From contig CACZPU010000022.1 of assembly GCA_902783165.1 (NCBI GenBank), positions 1-50,047 of the forward strand: 50,047 nucleotides of DNA. Reading direction: 5' to 3'. The position numbers were made by a program, and so were the translations under genes. Shown one piece after another: positions 33,966 to 42,801 of the stretch. This DNA is from an uncultured Prevotellaceae bacterium (GTDB lineage Bacteria > Bacteroidota > Bacteroidia > Bacteroidales > Bacteroidaceae). Each line of letters opens with the position of its first letter. Within the stretch, counting starts at the first letter, position 1. The notes beneath the pieces were generated by a model. It worked only from the letters and a program-made list of their open reading frames with translations. It did no database searches and was not told the origin of the DNA.

Positions 33966-36900
33966 TTAACTCTTCACTACTATCATGTTCAGGTCGAAAT
34001 CGTCAAATTCGACAGCATCGCCATCGTTCTCTGCGATTTTTATATGGTCGGCAAGTACCTGCGCCTTGATATAGTCGGCGAAGGCATTGATAGCTGCATC
34101 GGTCTGCTCGTTGGGAGAAACCACAATGTTTATTCTGTCTGTGATATCCAATCCGTGGTCTTTGCGGATGTTCTGGATGCGATTTATCAACTCACGAGCC
34201 ATTCCCTCACGTCTGAGTTCATCGGTCATTTCTATTTCAAGTGCAACGGTAAGGTTGCCTTCATTGGAAACAAGCCACCCGGGAATATCCTCGCTGATGA
34301 TTTCAACATCTGCCAATTCAACAACAGCTTCATCACCATCGACATTCAAGGTGATGGAACCATTTTCCTCAAAAAGGGCAATATCTTCTTGTGAGAGAGT
34401 TGTCATCTGAGCAGCAATGCCCTTCATCAGCTTACCGAACTTCTTGCCCATGGTGCGGAAATTACACTTCACCTTCTTGACAAGGATACCAGAACCTTCG
34501 ACAAACTTCAGTTCCTTGACATTCACCTCGTTCATAATCAGTTCTTTCACAGCGTCAATGTGCTGCTTCTGCTCTTGGTCAATGGCAGGAATCATAACAC
34601 TCTGTAATGGCTGACGGACTTTGATATTCACCTTGCGACGCAAAGCGAGAACCATAGATGTTATCTTCTGAGCAATGTCCATACGTGCCTCAAGGTCGGT
34701 GTCGATAACAGACTCGTCACAAACAGGGAACAAATCAAGATGCACACTGTCGAGAGTTCCGCCCAAATCCTTATAGAGCTGATCGGAATAAAACGGAGCG
34801 AAAGGTGCGAGAAGTTTAGAAACAGTCATCAGACAGGTATACAAAGTCTGATAAGCGCTCAACTTATCGTCGCTCATCTCCTTACCCCAGAAACGTTTAC
34901 GGTTGAGTCGTACATACCAGTTGCTCAAATCGTCATTGACAAATGTGTCAATAAGACGGCCAGCCCTGGTAGGTTCGAAATCGGCCAATGCAGAATCTAC
35001 ACCCTTGATAAGGGTATTGACCTTTGACAATATCCAACGGTCGATTTCTGGTCGTTTGTCTATTGCCAGTTGCTCTGTTGACGGGTCGAAACCATCAACA
35101 TTTGCATACAAGGCAAGGAAGCTGTATGTATTATACAATGTGCCGAAGAACTTGCGGCGAATCTCATCTACACCGGCCGGGTCGTATTTCAAGTTGTCCC
35201 AAGGCTGTGTATTGGTAAGCATGTAGAAACGTACCGCATCAGCACCATTGCGCTCGATTTCAGAGAAAGGATTAACAACATTGCCCAAATGCTTAGACAT
35301 TTTAATTCCCTTTGCATCCAAAACCAATCCGGTGGAAATCACATTTTTAAACGCCACACTATCGAAAACCATTGTGGCAATAGCGTGAAGAGTGAAGAAC
35401 CAACCACGAGTCTGGTCGACTCCTTCATTGATGAAATCGGCAGGATAAGCTACGCCCTTGTCGATGGCATCCTTGTTCTCAAATGGATAATGTGCCTGAG
35501 CATAAGGCATAGAACCAGAATCAAACCACACGTCAATAAGGTCGCTCTCACGGTGCAATGGCTTTCCGCTCTCACCAACAAGAACAATTTCATCGACATA
35601 CGGACGGTGGACATCTATCTTGTCATAATTTTCCTGAGAATAATCACCAGGAACAAATCCTTTGTCTTTCAATGGATTTGTCTTCATGATGCCAGCGGCA
35701 ACACTCTTCTCAATCTCATTGTACAGTTCCTCCAGTGAACCAATACAAATTTCCTCGCGAGTATCTTTATTCCGCCAAATTGGAAGTGGAGTTCCCCAGA
35801 AACGGGAACGAGAAAGATTCCAGTCGTTCAGATTCTCCAGCCAATTACCGAATCGGCCAACACCAGTGCTCTCAGGTTTCCAATTGATAGTCTTATTAAG
35901 TTCCACCATTCGGTCCTTGCAAGCTGTTGAACGGATAAACCATGAATCAAGAGGATAGTAAAGAACCGGTTTGTCGGTACGCCAACAGTGAGGATAATTG
36001 TGAATATGCTTTCCAATCTTATATGCACTGCCCTCTTGCTTCATCTCCATGCAAAGCACGATGTTCAGGTCTTCGTCTTTCATGGCGGCCTTCTCGTCGT
36101 ATCCGTTCACATTGTATTTCGGGTCATAGGCATTCTTCACATAATCGCCTGCATGACGAGAATATGCATCTACATTGACACATTGGGCGATAAATGCATC
36201 AGAAAGCTCGTTCATCAGATAATATTTGCCCTGCAGGTCAACCATTGGACGGGTTTCGCCATTCTTATTAATAAGGAACAAAGAAGGAACTCCTGCGTCC
36301 TTTGCAACCTTGGCGTCGTCAGCACCAAATGTAGGCGCGATGTGCACGATACCCGTACCGTCTTCGGTAGTAACATAATCGCCAGGAATCACACGGAATG
36401 CCGTTTCTTCCATTTCCACAAAAGCATCCTTGCCAACACGGAAAATCTTGTCTTCGTGAGATTCGGCATAGTCTTTCACAAACGCTCCAGAAGTGTCGTC
36501 AAGTCTCTCACACGGCTTCACCCAAGGCATTAACTGAGCATATTTCATGCCGAGCAAGTCGGAACCTTTGTAATTGCAAACAATTCTATAGGGAATAATC
36601 TTGTCGCCAGGCTTATAGCTGTCCATAGGAGCGAACTCGCCTTCAGGCTTCAAGTAAGCATCCAAACGAGTTCCTGCCATGATTGCACTGATTTTCTCTC
36701 CGTTATAAGGATTGAAAGTCTGCACACAAACATAATCGATATTGGGGCCAACGCACAATGCAGTATTGGAAGGCAATGTCCAAGGAGTTGTTGTCCATGC
36801 CAGGAAAACAGGAGTTCCCCATTCGTTCATCTCAGGACGAGGATCTACAATTCTGAATTGAGCAGTAGCTGTAGTGTCCTTCACATCGCGATAACAACCG

Positions 36901-37511
36901 GGCTGATTCAGCTCGTGACTTGAGAGGCCAGTTCCTGCTGCAGGAGAATAAGGCTGAATGGTGTAGCCTTTATAGAGCAGGCCTTTCTGATAGAACTGCT
37001 TAAGCAGCCACCAAAGCGTCTCAATATATTTATTATCGTATGTGATATAGGGGTTGTCCAAGTCAACAAAATAGCCCATCTTTTCTGTAAGATCACGCCA
37101 TTCCTGGGTAAACTTCATGACATTCTCCCTACACTTTTGGTTGTATTCCTCAGTGGAAATATAACGAGGACTATCGTGATTGTCAATATCAGCCTTTGTA
37201 ATACCAAGGTCTTTCTCTACGCCCAATTCAACTGGCAAGCCATGAGTGTCCCATCCGGCTTTACGTAAAACCTGGTATCCCTTCATTGTTTTATATCTAT
37301 TGAAGGTGTCTTTCAAGGCACGGCCAAGAACATGATGGATTCCGGGGTGACCGTTTGCCGATGGAGGACCCTCATAGAATACAAATTGCGGGTAGCCATC
37401 TCTTTCGGTAATAGAACGGTGGAACACGTCTTTCCTTCCCCATTCCTCTAACACTTGCTGATTAACCTCTGTCAGATTTAGACCATTATGCTCTGCAAAC
37501 TTCTTTGCCAT
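33966..37511 (-). CDS. ileS: Isoleucyl-tRNA synthetase (long form)
   Basis: It charges tRNA-Ile and edits valine. At 1181 residues it is much longer than the roughly 930-residue E. coli type and matches the eukaryote-like type 2 form, often naturally less sensitive to mupirocin (family knowledge, not tested). The first signature is PSANGHPGIHHVLGRA (about 51-66). The second reads GIKMSKHLGN, with histidine where serine or arginine is usual. The editing domain and a long C-terminal extension are present. It has its own promoter, divergent from ispE, and heads the ileS-dksA-lspA cluster. Confidence 0.97.
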   Translation of the reverse strand: MAKKFAEHNGLNLTEVNQQVLEEWGRKDVFHRSITERDGYPQFVFYEGPPSANGHPGIHHVLGRALKDTFNRYKTMKGYQVLRKAGWDTHGLPVELGVEKDLGITKADIDNHDSPRYISTEEYNQKCRENVMKFTQEWRDLTEKMGYFVDLDNPYITYDNKYIETLWWLLKQFYQKGLLYKGYTIQPYSPAAGTGLSSHELNQPGCYRDVKDTTATAQFRIVDPRPEMNEWGTPVFLAWTTTPWTLPSNTALCVGPNIDYVCVQTFNPYNGEKISAIMAGTRLDAYLKPEGEFAPMDSYKPGDKIIPYRIVCNYKGSDLLGMKYAQLMPWVKPCERLDDTSGAFVKDYAESHEDKIFRVGKDAFVEMEETAFRVIPGDYVTTEDGTGIVHIAPTFGADDAKVAKDAGVPSLFLINKNGETRPMVDLQGKYYLMNELSDAFIAQCVNVDAYSRHAGDYVKNAYDPKYNVNGYDEKAAMKDEDLNIVLCMEMKQEGSAYKIGKHIHNYPHCWRTDKPVLYYPLDSWFIRSTACKDRMVELNKTINWKPESTGVGRFGNWLENLNDWNLSRSRFWGTPLPIWRNKDTREEICIGSLEELYNEIEKSVAAGIMKTNPLKDKGFVPGDYSQENYDKIDVHRPYVDEIVLVGESGKPLHRESDLIDVWFDSGSMPYAQAHYPFENKDAIDKGVAYPADFINEGVDQTRGWFFTLHAIATMVFDSVAFKNVISTGLVLDAKGIKMSKHLGNVVNPFSEIERNGADAVRFYMLTNTQPWDNLKYDPAGVDEIRRKFFGTLYNTYSFLALYANVDGFDPSTEQLAIDKRPEIDRWILSKVNTLIKGVDSALADFEPTRAGRLIDTFVNDDLSNWYVRLNRKRFWGKEMSDDKLSAYQTLYTCLMTVSKLLAPFAPFYSDQLYKDLGGTLDSVHLDLFPVCDESVIDTDLEARMDIAQKITSMVLALRRKVNIKVRQPLQSVMIPAIDQEQKQHIDAVKELIMNEVNVKELKFVEGSGILVKKVKCNFRTMGKKFGKLMKGIAAQMTTLSQEDIALFEENGSITLNVDGDEAVVELADVEIISEDIPGWLVSNEGNLTVALEIEMTDELRREGMARELINRIQNIRKDHGLDITDRINIVVSPNEQTDAAINAFADYIKAQVLADHIKIAENDGDAVEFDDFDLNMIVVKS

Positions 37512-37560
37512 ATTTTTGTATATTTTTCAAATGGTTATTATTGTACTTTTATATAGGGCG

Positions 37561-37591
37561 CAAAGGTAATTAAAAAAATTCTTTTAGCAAA
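37561..37591 (-). promoter_or_regulatory. Promoter for ileS operon
   Basis: On the minus strand TTTG (37588-37591), 19 nt, TACCTTTG (37561-37568). The -7 box lies 49 nt before the ATG. Confidence 0.85.
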
Positions 37592-37619
37592 AAAGTTTGT
37601 GGAATAATTTCATTAATTA

Positions 37620-37651
37620 TTTGGACAAATCGCTCAAAAACGCTACCTTTG
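37620..37651 (+). promoter_or_regulatory. Promoter for ispE
   Basis: TTTG (37620-37623), 20 nt, TACCTTTG (37644-37651), a complete Bacteroidetes promoter 20 nt before the ATG. It lies inside the longer open frame and so rules out the upstream start. Confidence 0.88.
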
Positions 37652-37671
37652 TCAACGTAAATACCAAAATT

Positions 37672-38493
37672 ATGAAAATAGAAACATGTGCTAAAATAAA
37701 TCTCGGTCTTAATATCGTCAGAAAACGAGCTGACGGATATCACGACCTTGAAACAGTTTTCTATCCAGTGAAGATACACGATGAAATAGAGATTGAGCAA
37801 AAGAACAGTCAAGCTGAAGCCTGCACATTATGCATTCAAGGGCATAAAATTGAGGGCAATCCCCAAGATAATCTAATAGTCAAAGCATATCTTCTGCTTG
37901 CAGAAAAATACAACATCCCACCGATACATGTTACATTAGACAAGCAAATACCCATGCAAGCAGGGATGGGCGGTGGGTCAGCCGACTGTGGTTATACCAT
38001 CCGGCTGTTGAACGATATGTTCCATTTGGGTTTGTCTATAGAAGAGATGCAAAGACATGCCGCAAAATTAGGGGCCGACTGCGCCTTTTTCATCACAGCA
38101 CAACCATCTTACGCAGAAGGCATTGGAGATATACTCACTCCGGTAGACCTGAACTTGAATGATTATTATATTGCCATTGTGAAACCGCCAATAGCCATAT
38201 CCACCAAAGAAGCCTTTGCCGGTATCCATGCAAAAGCGCCAAAAATGAATTGTAAGGAAATCATAAAACTTCCTATCGAACAATGGAAGAATCTGCTGGT
38301 CAACGATTTTGAGGAAAGCATATTACCCCAACACCCCATCATAGGACAAATCAAGCAGAGTCTTTATGATGAAGGAGCCCTCTATGCTGCAATGAGTGGC
38401 AGCGGCAGTGCATTGTTTGGAATATTCAAAAATGCCCCGCATGCCATCTCCGAATTATTCCCAGACTGCTATACAAAGATAGTGAAGGGTTGA
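37672..38493 (+). CDS. ispE: 4-diphosphocytidyl-2-C-methyl-D-erythritol kinase
   Basis: A GHMP kinase of the non-mevalonate isoprenoid pathway; it phosphorylates CDP-methylerythritol with ATP. The 273-residue protein begins MKIETCAKINLGLNIV, with the substrate segment RADGYHDLETVFYP, the ATP loop PMQAGMGGGSADCG and the late SGSGSALFG motif. Length is normal. The longer frame from 37597 crosses the promoter and is rejected. No other isp genes are nearby. Confidence 0.96.
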   Translation: MKIETCAKINLGLNIVRKRADGYHDLETVFYPVKIHDEIEIEQKNSQAEACTLCIQGHKIEGNPQDNLIVKAYLLLAEKYNIPPIHVTLDKQIPMQAGMGGGSADCGYTIRLLNDMFHLGLSIEEMQRHAAKLGADCAFFITAQPSYAEGIGDILTPVDLNLNDYYIAIVKPPIAISTKEAFAGIHAKAPKMNCKEIIKLPIEQWKNLLVNDFEESILPQHPIIGQIKQSLYDEGALYAAMSGSGSALFGIFKNAPHAISELFPDCYTKIVKG

Positions 38494-38511
38494 GATACAG
38501 CGCTGTAATAA

Positions 38512-38964
38512 CTACTTCCTATGAGGTTTTCCGACACGCTCCGTAAACTTCCTAATAGACTGTTTATGAAATCTGTCTTCGGCTTTCAGTATATCATATA
38601 ATTTACTTGCACTCACCACTTTAAGGAATTTCTGGTGATATTGCTTTTGAAGCTTCTTAATTTGAAGATCGATGTTGTCGTGCTCCTCTATCGCACTGCG
38701 GCATTCTTGTTCTGTAGCAGGCTTCACCCATCTCGCCTTGCTTCCTTTTTGGAATAAGGCTCTTTGCTCACTTTGCAACTTTTTGTATAACGGAAAGAAA
38801 GCTGCAGCTTCCTTTTGAGTAAGTTTTGCTTCGCGAGTGATATATGATTCCAAAGCCATTTGGAATTTTTGTGGGTCAAAGCGATTTTGCTGATGCTGCG
38901 GCTGCTGGGCTTTGGCAACCATCATTATCGAACTTAAAAAAAGGATAATAAAATATTTCTTCAT
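38512..38964 (-). CDS. Spy/CpxP-like periplasmic protein
   Basis: The 150-residue protein has a signal peptide (about 1-19, ending AKA) and then a highly charged, glutamine- and lysine-rich helical part. It includes EAKLTQKEAAAFFPLYKKLQ and HDNIDLQIKKLQKQYHQKFL, the pattern of Spy/CpxP-type extracytoplasmic chaperones or sensors. No LTxxQ motif is strictly conserved. It is the last gene of the L,D-transpeptidase/ECF sigma operon, 2 nt behind the anti-sigma-like gene, so it could report envelope stress. The function is inferred from size, location and composition only. Confidence 0.75.
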   Translation of the reverse strand: MKKYFIILFLSSIMMVAKAQQPQHQQNRFDPQKFQMALESYITREAKLTQKEAAAFFPLYKKLQSEQRALFQKGSKARWVKPATEQECRSAIEEHDNIDLQIKKLQKQYHQKFLKVVSASKLYDILKAEDRFHKQSIRKFTERVGKPHRK

Positions 38965-38966
38965 GA

Positions 38967-39362
38967 TTAATATTCATTTGATGACATATAACTATACAAA
39001 TCTTCATTATCAAGCATGGCATATTCGGTCATCTGGTCAAGCGCATCGCCGTTGTTATACAATGAAGCTGTCTGTGCCTGAGCAGATTGTGTAGTATCAT
39101 CATTCTGTGAAGGAATGAAATAGAGCGCAGCTCCAAACAGCACGCCAACAATAGCAGCAGCAACTGAATATGGTAGCAATCTTCTGAAAATAGTAGGTTT
39201 ATTCACAGGAGTCTTCTCCGCAGTGAATGTTTCTGTTCTGTTATCATCATTTTCTTCGATTCTTTTCATGATATTATTAGAAAAATCATCGAAGAACCCT
39301 TCTGGTACTCGAAAATGATTTTCTTTTCCAATACTATGCATCAATAAATCTTCTTCGGTCAT
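38967..39362 (-). CDS. Membrane anti-sigma-like protein
   Basis: The 131-residue protein has a cytoplasmic N-terminal part (MTEEDLLMHSIGKENHFRVP), one membrane helix near residues 69-88 (YSVAAAIVGVLFGAALYFIP) and a short acidic, alanine- and glutamine-containing periplasmic tail. Its placement just after an ECF sigma gene and its topology suggest an anti-sigma factor or its accessory. There is no recognisable zinc anti-sigma motif (HxxxCxxC), so it would be a different class. There are 58 nt between the sigma gene and this one. Confidence 0.72.
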   Translation of the reverse strand: MTEEDLLMHSIGKENHFRVPEGFFDDFSNNIMKRIEENDDNRTETFTAEKTPVNKPTIFRRLLPYSVAAAIVGVLFGAALYFIPSQNDDTTQSAQAQTASLYNNGDALDQMTEYAMLDNEDLYSYMSSNEY

Positions 39363-39420
39363 GGTTTGTATTTTTTTATTTGGACGTTTTCAACAAAAAA
39401 AAGTTTAATGGTAATTTAAG

Positions 39421-39966
39421 TTATCTTGTGTTTTTTCTAACATATTCAGTTATTTTTTTTACAGCTATATGATATGAAGCCTTCAAAGCTCCCTCAGAAG
39501 TTCCCAATATCTGGGATATTTCATTGTATTTCATTTCATCGAAATAACGGAGCGTAAACACTGTTCGCTGGACATCAGGCAAGGTGTCGATAGCCTCATA
39601 AAGAAGAGCATGTGTACGATCGCCATCGAAATACTCATCTGCCATCAAACGATTGGCGACACTCAAATCGGCATCGGTGCTTATTTTGTTCTTCTGTTTT
39701 CTCAGGAAATCAAGACTCTCGTTGATGGCAATACGATAAAGCCATGTAGAAACTTGCGACTTGTTTTGAAAATCGTCCAGATTACTCCAAGCTTTCAGGA
39801 ACACATTCTGCAACACATCGCTTGCATCTTCATGATTAAGCACAATCCGCCTTATTTTCCAATACAATGTTTCGCTAAACTGCTTCACAACAATTGAAAA
39901 AGCTGCTTTCTTGCGCGCTGGATCGGATAACATATCCTCTATTTTCTCATTGTATGTTGTCGACAT
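39421..39966 (-). CDS. ECF-type RNA polymerase sigma factor
   Basis: This alternative sigma factor directs RNA polymerase to a stress or envelope regulon. The 181-residue protein has region 2 (EDASDVLQNVFLKAWSNLDD and VSTWLYRIAINESLDFLRKQ) and region 4 (LPDVQRTVFTLRYFDEMKYN, with the helix-turn-helix in ISQILGTSEGALKASYHIAV). There is no extra domain. Its start overlaps the end of the L,D-transpeptidase gene by 20 nt, so it is translated from the same message. It is followed by the anti-sigma-like and Spy-like genes. Confidence 0.95.
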   Translation of the reverse strand: MSTTYNEKIEDMLSDPARKKAAFSIVVKQFSETLYWKIRRIVLNHEDASDVLQNVFLKAWSNLDDFQNKSQVSTWLYRIAINESLDFLRKQKNKISTDADLSVANRLMADEYFDGDRTHALLYEAIDTLPDVQRTVFTLRYFDEMKYNEISQILGTSEGALKASYHIAVKKITEYVRKNTR

Positions 39967-41500
39967 AATTATTCAATTCGTTATAAAGTGCTTTATCATA
40001 CCCGTAAACGTCTTTGTAAAAAAACAATTGTCCACTACTATTGGGATATGCCGTAAAATATGTAATAAAAAGAGGTATCTCGGGATTCACCTCAACATGC
40101 TTGATTAGTTTTTCCTGGTCAATCTGGCTATTGTCCACACCATCGCTTTCATCATAATTGTTGACATCAGTCGTCATGCTGTATTTGATTTTTTCCACAA
40201 CCTCTTCATTTTTCTCCTTCAGTAGGAACACAGCCAACTCAAATGGTTTTTGAACTCTGACACATCCATGGCTTACAGCACGATGCTCGCGCTCAAAGAA
40301 CCACGGGGTTGAGGTGTCGTGCAAATACACTGCGTGGTTGTTGGGGAATCTGAAGATGATTCTCCCGAGCGAATTGCCCGCCCCACCCTCTTGTACAATA
40401 TATTGTTCGCCAGACATAACTTTATCATATGAGGCATAATCAACATCCAGTTTCCCACGCTTTCTATCCATAATGTACATGTGCTCTTTACGGAGATACC
40501 CCTGACGATAGACGATGTTCTTTGCAATGCTTTTGGGAACCACCCACACAGGATTAATCTCCATGCGATTGATACGGCTTGTAAGAAGTGGTGTCTTGGT
40601 ATCATTCGTACCACAGCCGATTCTCATAGTCAGAACACTATCATGGTCGACGGCATATAGTCTGAATGCCGGAACATTGACAAGAACATATTTCTTGTGA
40701 TTTTCAGGATAGTCACGGAGCCGCCACCTGCATCGTTCTATATTACAAAGCACCGTTTTCCGTTCGGTTTGGCTGATTGTCGGGTCGTTCAGCTTCTCAC
40801 ACAACAAGCCAAACATCTTTCCTACAGGCTGCACTTCGTGAAGAAACTGGCATATACTGTCGTTTCTCAATTTTGACAAAGCCTTCTTATAAAAATCCAC
40901 TGAAGCATGTTTCATTGGAACATCAAACAAATGGAAATAAGTGACATGCAACGAATCAGAATCCTTCACACAAAGCTTGTTGAGCAAATGGTTGGGATTC
41001 ACATAACCGTAATATTGCCCAGAGGTGTATTTTAGATATGCTCTAGTCAAGTTGTATTCAAGCCTGGCTATCACCTTGTTAACCTCAGATACGCTGTCAA
41101 CGCCTAATTCAAGGTTCCTTATACGTTTCAAGTCTCTCACTATCTGGTCGTATCGGAACATTTCCCTTGAAAGACCTGAGTTTTTGGCCAAATCAATATA
41201 AACGAGCAGAGTGTCGGCACGATAGTCTACACCATTCCTTCCAACCCACAGCAACGGACTTCTGTTGCCATAATAGCTCTTCACGAACTTGTCTGTCCCC
41301 ATAGTCCCTTTATCAGACGCAACAAGTTTGTTCAAACATCTGTTTACCAACCGGGAGTCGATAGTTATATTATCATCCTTCAAGTCGGAAAAAGAGTCAA
41401 TGGTAATAAGGAGATTAGGATTCACATATTCTTCCCTACAACTCTGGAAGAACAGCAAAGCCATTATGAAAAAACAGAATACCTGAGAAGAAGCTTTCAC
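39947..41500 (-). CDS. L,D-transpeptidase (YkuD family) lipoprotein
   Basis: This enzyme makes 3-3 peptide cross-links in peptidoglycan or attaches proteins to it. The 517-residue protein has an N-terminal signal ending LFFQSC (C21), probably a lipoprotein although the lipobox is imperfect. A long scaffold region as in LdtD/YcbB follows, then the YkuD catalytic core with HDTSTPWFFEREHRAVSHGC (H411, C413). Catalytic residues are intact. It overlaps the ECF sigma gene by 20 nt, and a 102-residue type IX tail protein precedes it by 6 nt. Confidence 0.92.
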   Translation of the reverse strand: MKASSQVFCFFIMALLFFQSCREEYVNPNLLITIDSFSDLKDDNITIDSRLVNRCLNKLVASDKGTMGTDKFVKSYYGNRSPLLWVGRNGVDYRADTLLVYIDLAKNSGLSREMFRYDQIVRDLKRIRNLELGVDSVSEVNKVIARLEYNLTRAYLKYTSGQYYGYVNPNHLLNKLCVKDSDSLHVTYFHLFDVPMKHASVDFYKKALSKLRNDSICQFLHEVQPVGKMFGLLCEKLNDPTISQTERKTVLCNIERCRWRLRDYPENHKKYVLVNVPAFRLYAVDHDSVLTMRIGCGTNDTKTPLLTSRINRMEINPVWVVPKSIAKNIVYRQGYLRKEHMYIMDRKRGKLDVDYASYDKVMSGEQYIVQEGGAGNSLGRIIFRFPNNHAVYLHDTSTPWFFEREHRAVSHGCVRVQKPFELAVFLLKEKNEEVVEKIKYSMTTDVNNYDESDGVDNSQIDQEKLIKHVEVNPEIPLFITYFTAYPNSSGQLFFYKDVYGYDKALYNELNNYVDNIQ

Positions 41501-41506
41501 ATGTAC

Positions 41507-41815
41507 TTACTTGACTGATATTTTTCGCACAGTATTGCCAACCTTCACGATGTAGCATCCTTTTGGAAGATTGAGCTCAATGCTTCGGTCTGAACCTTCT
41601 ACTTTAATGCTCATCATTCTCACCCCTGTCACGTTGTAAACATAAAGCATTTGCCCATTGGCATTTGCAATGTGCAGAACGTTGCCTTTTACAGAGATAG
41701 TGACCGTTGCAACCTCCTGGTCAATGATTTCGATAGCCTCAGCGGCATTCATTGTCATTGGGGCTGCCATAGCCAATAAACATGCGAAAAAAATATTGCG
41801 TAGATATTTAAACAT
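41507..41815 (-). CDS. Short exported protein that is mostly a T9SS-like tail
   Basis: After a signal peptide (about 1-25, ending NAA), the 102-residue protein holds only an Ig-like beta domain. It has the segments GNVLHIANANGQMLYVYNVT and LPKGCYIVKVGNTVRKISVK, the pattern of the C-terminal sorting domain (Por_Secre_tail) that guides cargo through the type IX secretion system. No cargo domain precedes it. It could be a decoy, a regulator, a remnant or a domain acting alone. The ATG at 41815 is chosen because the longer frame begins inside the promoter. It is the first gene of the L,D-transpeptidase operon. Confidence 0.78.
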   Translation of the reverse strand: MFKYLRNIFFACLLAMAAPMTMNAAEAIEIIDQEVATVTISVKGNVLHIANANGQMLYVYNVTGVRMMSIKVEGSDRSIELNLPKGCYIVKVGNTVRKISVK

Positions 41816-41837
41816 ATGATTCACCTTTAATTTTTTG

Positions 41838-41869
41838 CAAAAATACAATAATCTTTCAAACTCTCCAAA
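41838..41869 (-). promoter_or_regulatory. Promoter for the T9SS-tail/L,D-transpeptidase operon
   Basis: On the minus strand TTTG (41866-41869), 20 nt, TATTTTTG (41838-41845), 22 nt before the ATG. Confidence 0.75.
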
Positions 41870-41883
41870 TTTTTTTCAATATT

Positions 41884-42798
41884 TTATATTGAGAAGGTGC
41901 CATTTTCCTCCGTCAGGTAGCTTTCCTGGAAGATTTCGCGTGCTTCTTTCAGAATCATTTGCTCATCATTGTATCGTGCAGAATAATGGCCGAGCAATAG
42001 CTTCCCCACTCCAGCATCCCTTGCCACTTGGGCTGCCTGTGCTGCCGTAGAATGATAATAGAGCCTTGCCTTCTCCATGTTGTCACTGCAATAAGTGCTC
42101 TCATGATAGAGAACATCCACGCCACGCAGCATCTCGTGCAGCTGTGGCATGTAGCGGGTGTCGCTACAATAGGCATAGGCTCGAGGCGGGTCTGCCGGTG
42201 TTACAAGCCGGTTGTTTGGAAAGACACGCCCGTCTTCGGTAACCCAATCTTTCCCGAGTTTGATATTGTTTATTTGACTAATGGGAATATTCAGAAAGTC
42301 AATCATGTCGCGACGGATATGAGGAAGTCCCGGTTTTTCTCGGAAAAGAAAACCGCAACATGCTATTCGATGCTCAAGTGGAATGGACGCTACACTAATG
42401 GAAGAATCTTCATAAATAACTTGATGAACGGTCGTGTCAACAGCATGGAATACTACTTCGAAGCCCAAGCCGTTGCAAAACAATTCCATTTGCATCATCA
42501 GCATTGGTTCCAATGCCACAGGGGCATAAACATGTAAAGGCGCTTCACGACCAAGCATGCCAAAGGTACTGATTAAGCCTATCAATCCAAAGCAATGGTC
42601 ACCATGAAGATGGGATATGAAAACCGACTGTATGCGTGTGAAGCCAATGCGCGAGCGCCTCAACTGAATTTGCGTGCCTTCTCCACAATCCACAAGAAAC
42701 ATCTTTCCACGCAGTTCCACCACTTGAGCCGATGCTCCATGTTTGGGGGTGGGCAATGCACTTCCGCACCCCAAGATGTGTATTTGAAAAGGCTGCAT
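41884..42798 (-). CDS. rnz: Ribonuclease Z
   Basis: This zinc-dependent endonuclease trims the 3' ends of tRNA precursors. The 304-residue metallo-beta-lactamase-fold protein has the metal motif HLHGDH (H63-H68) in SVFISHLHGDHCFGLIG, further histidines in LYHESTYC, and LLLGHYSARY near the C-terminus. Length is normal for the short bacterial form. It starts 3 nt after the upstream lipoprotein gene. Confidence 0.96.
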   Translation of the reverse strand: MQPFQIHILGCGSALPTPKHGASAQVVELRGKMFLVDCGEGTQIQLRRSRIGFTRIQSVFISHLHGDHCFGLIGLISTFGMLGREAPLHVYAPVALEPMLMMQMELFCNGLGFEVVFHAVDTTVHQVIYEDSSISVASIPLEHRIACCGFLFREKPGLPHIRRDMIDFLNIPISQINNIKLGKDWVTEDGRVFPNNRLVTPADPPRAYAYCSDTRYMPQLHEMLRGVDVLYHESTYCSDNMEKARLYYHSTAAQAAQVARDAGVGKLLLGHYSARYNDEQMILKEAREIFQESYLTEENGTFSI

Positions 42799-42801
42799 AG
42801 A

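Noticed and set aside
37597-37671. Upstream extension of ispE
   Set aside because: It contains a complete promoter (37620-37651), and the family N-terminus begins at the later ATG.
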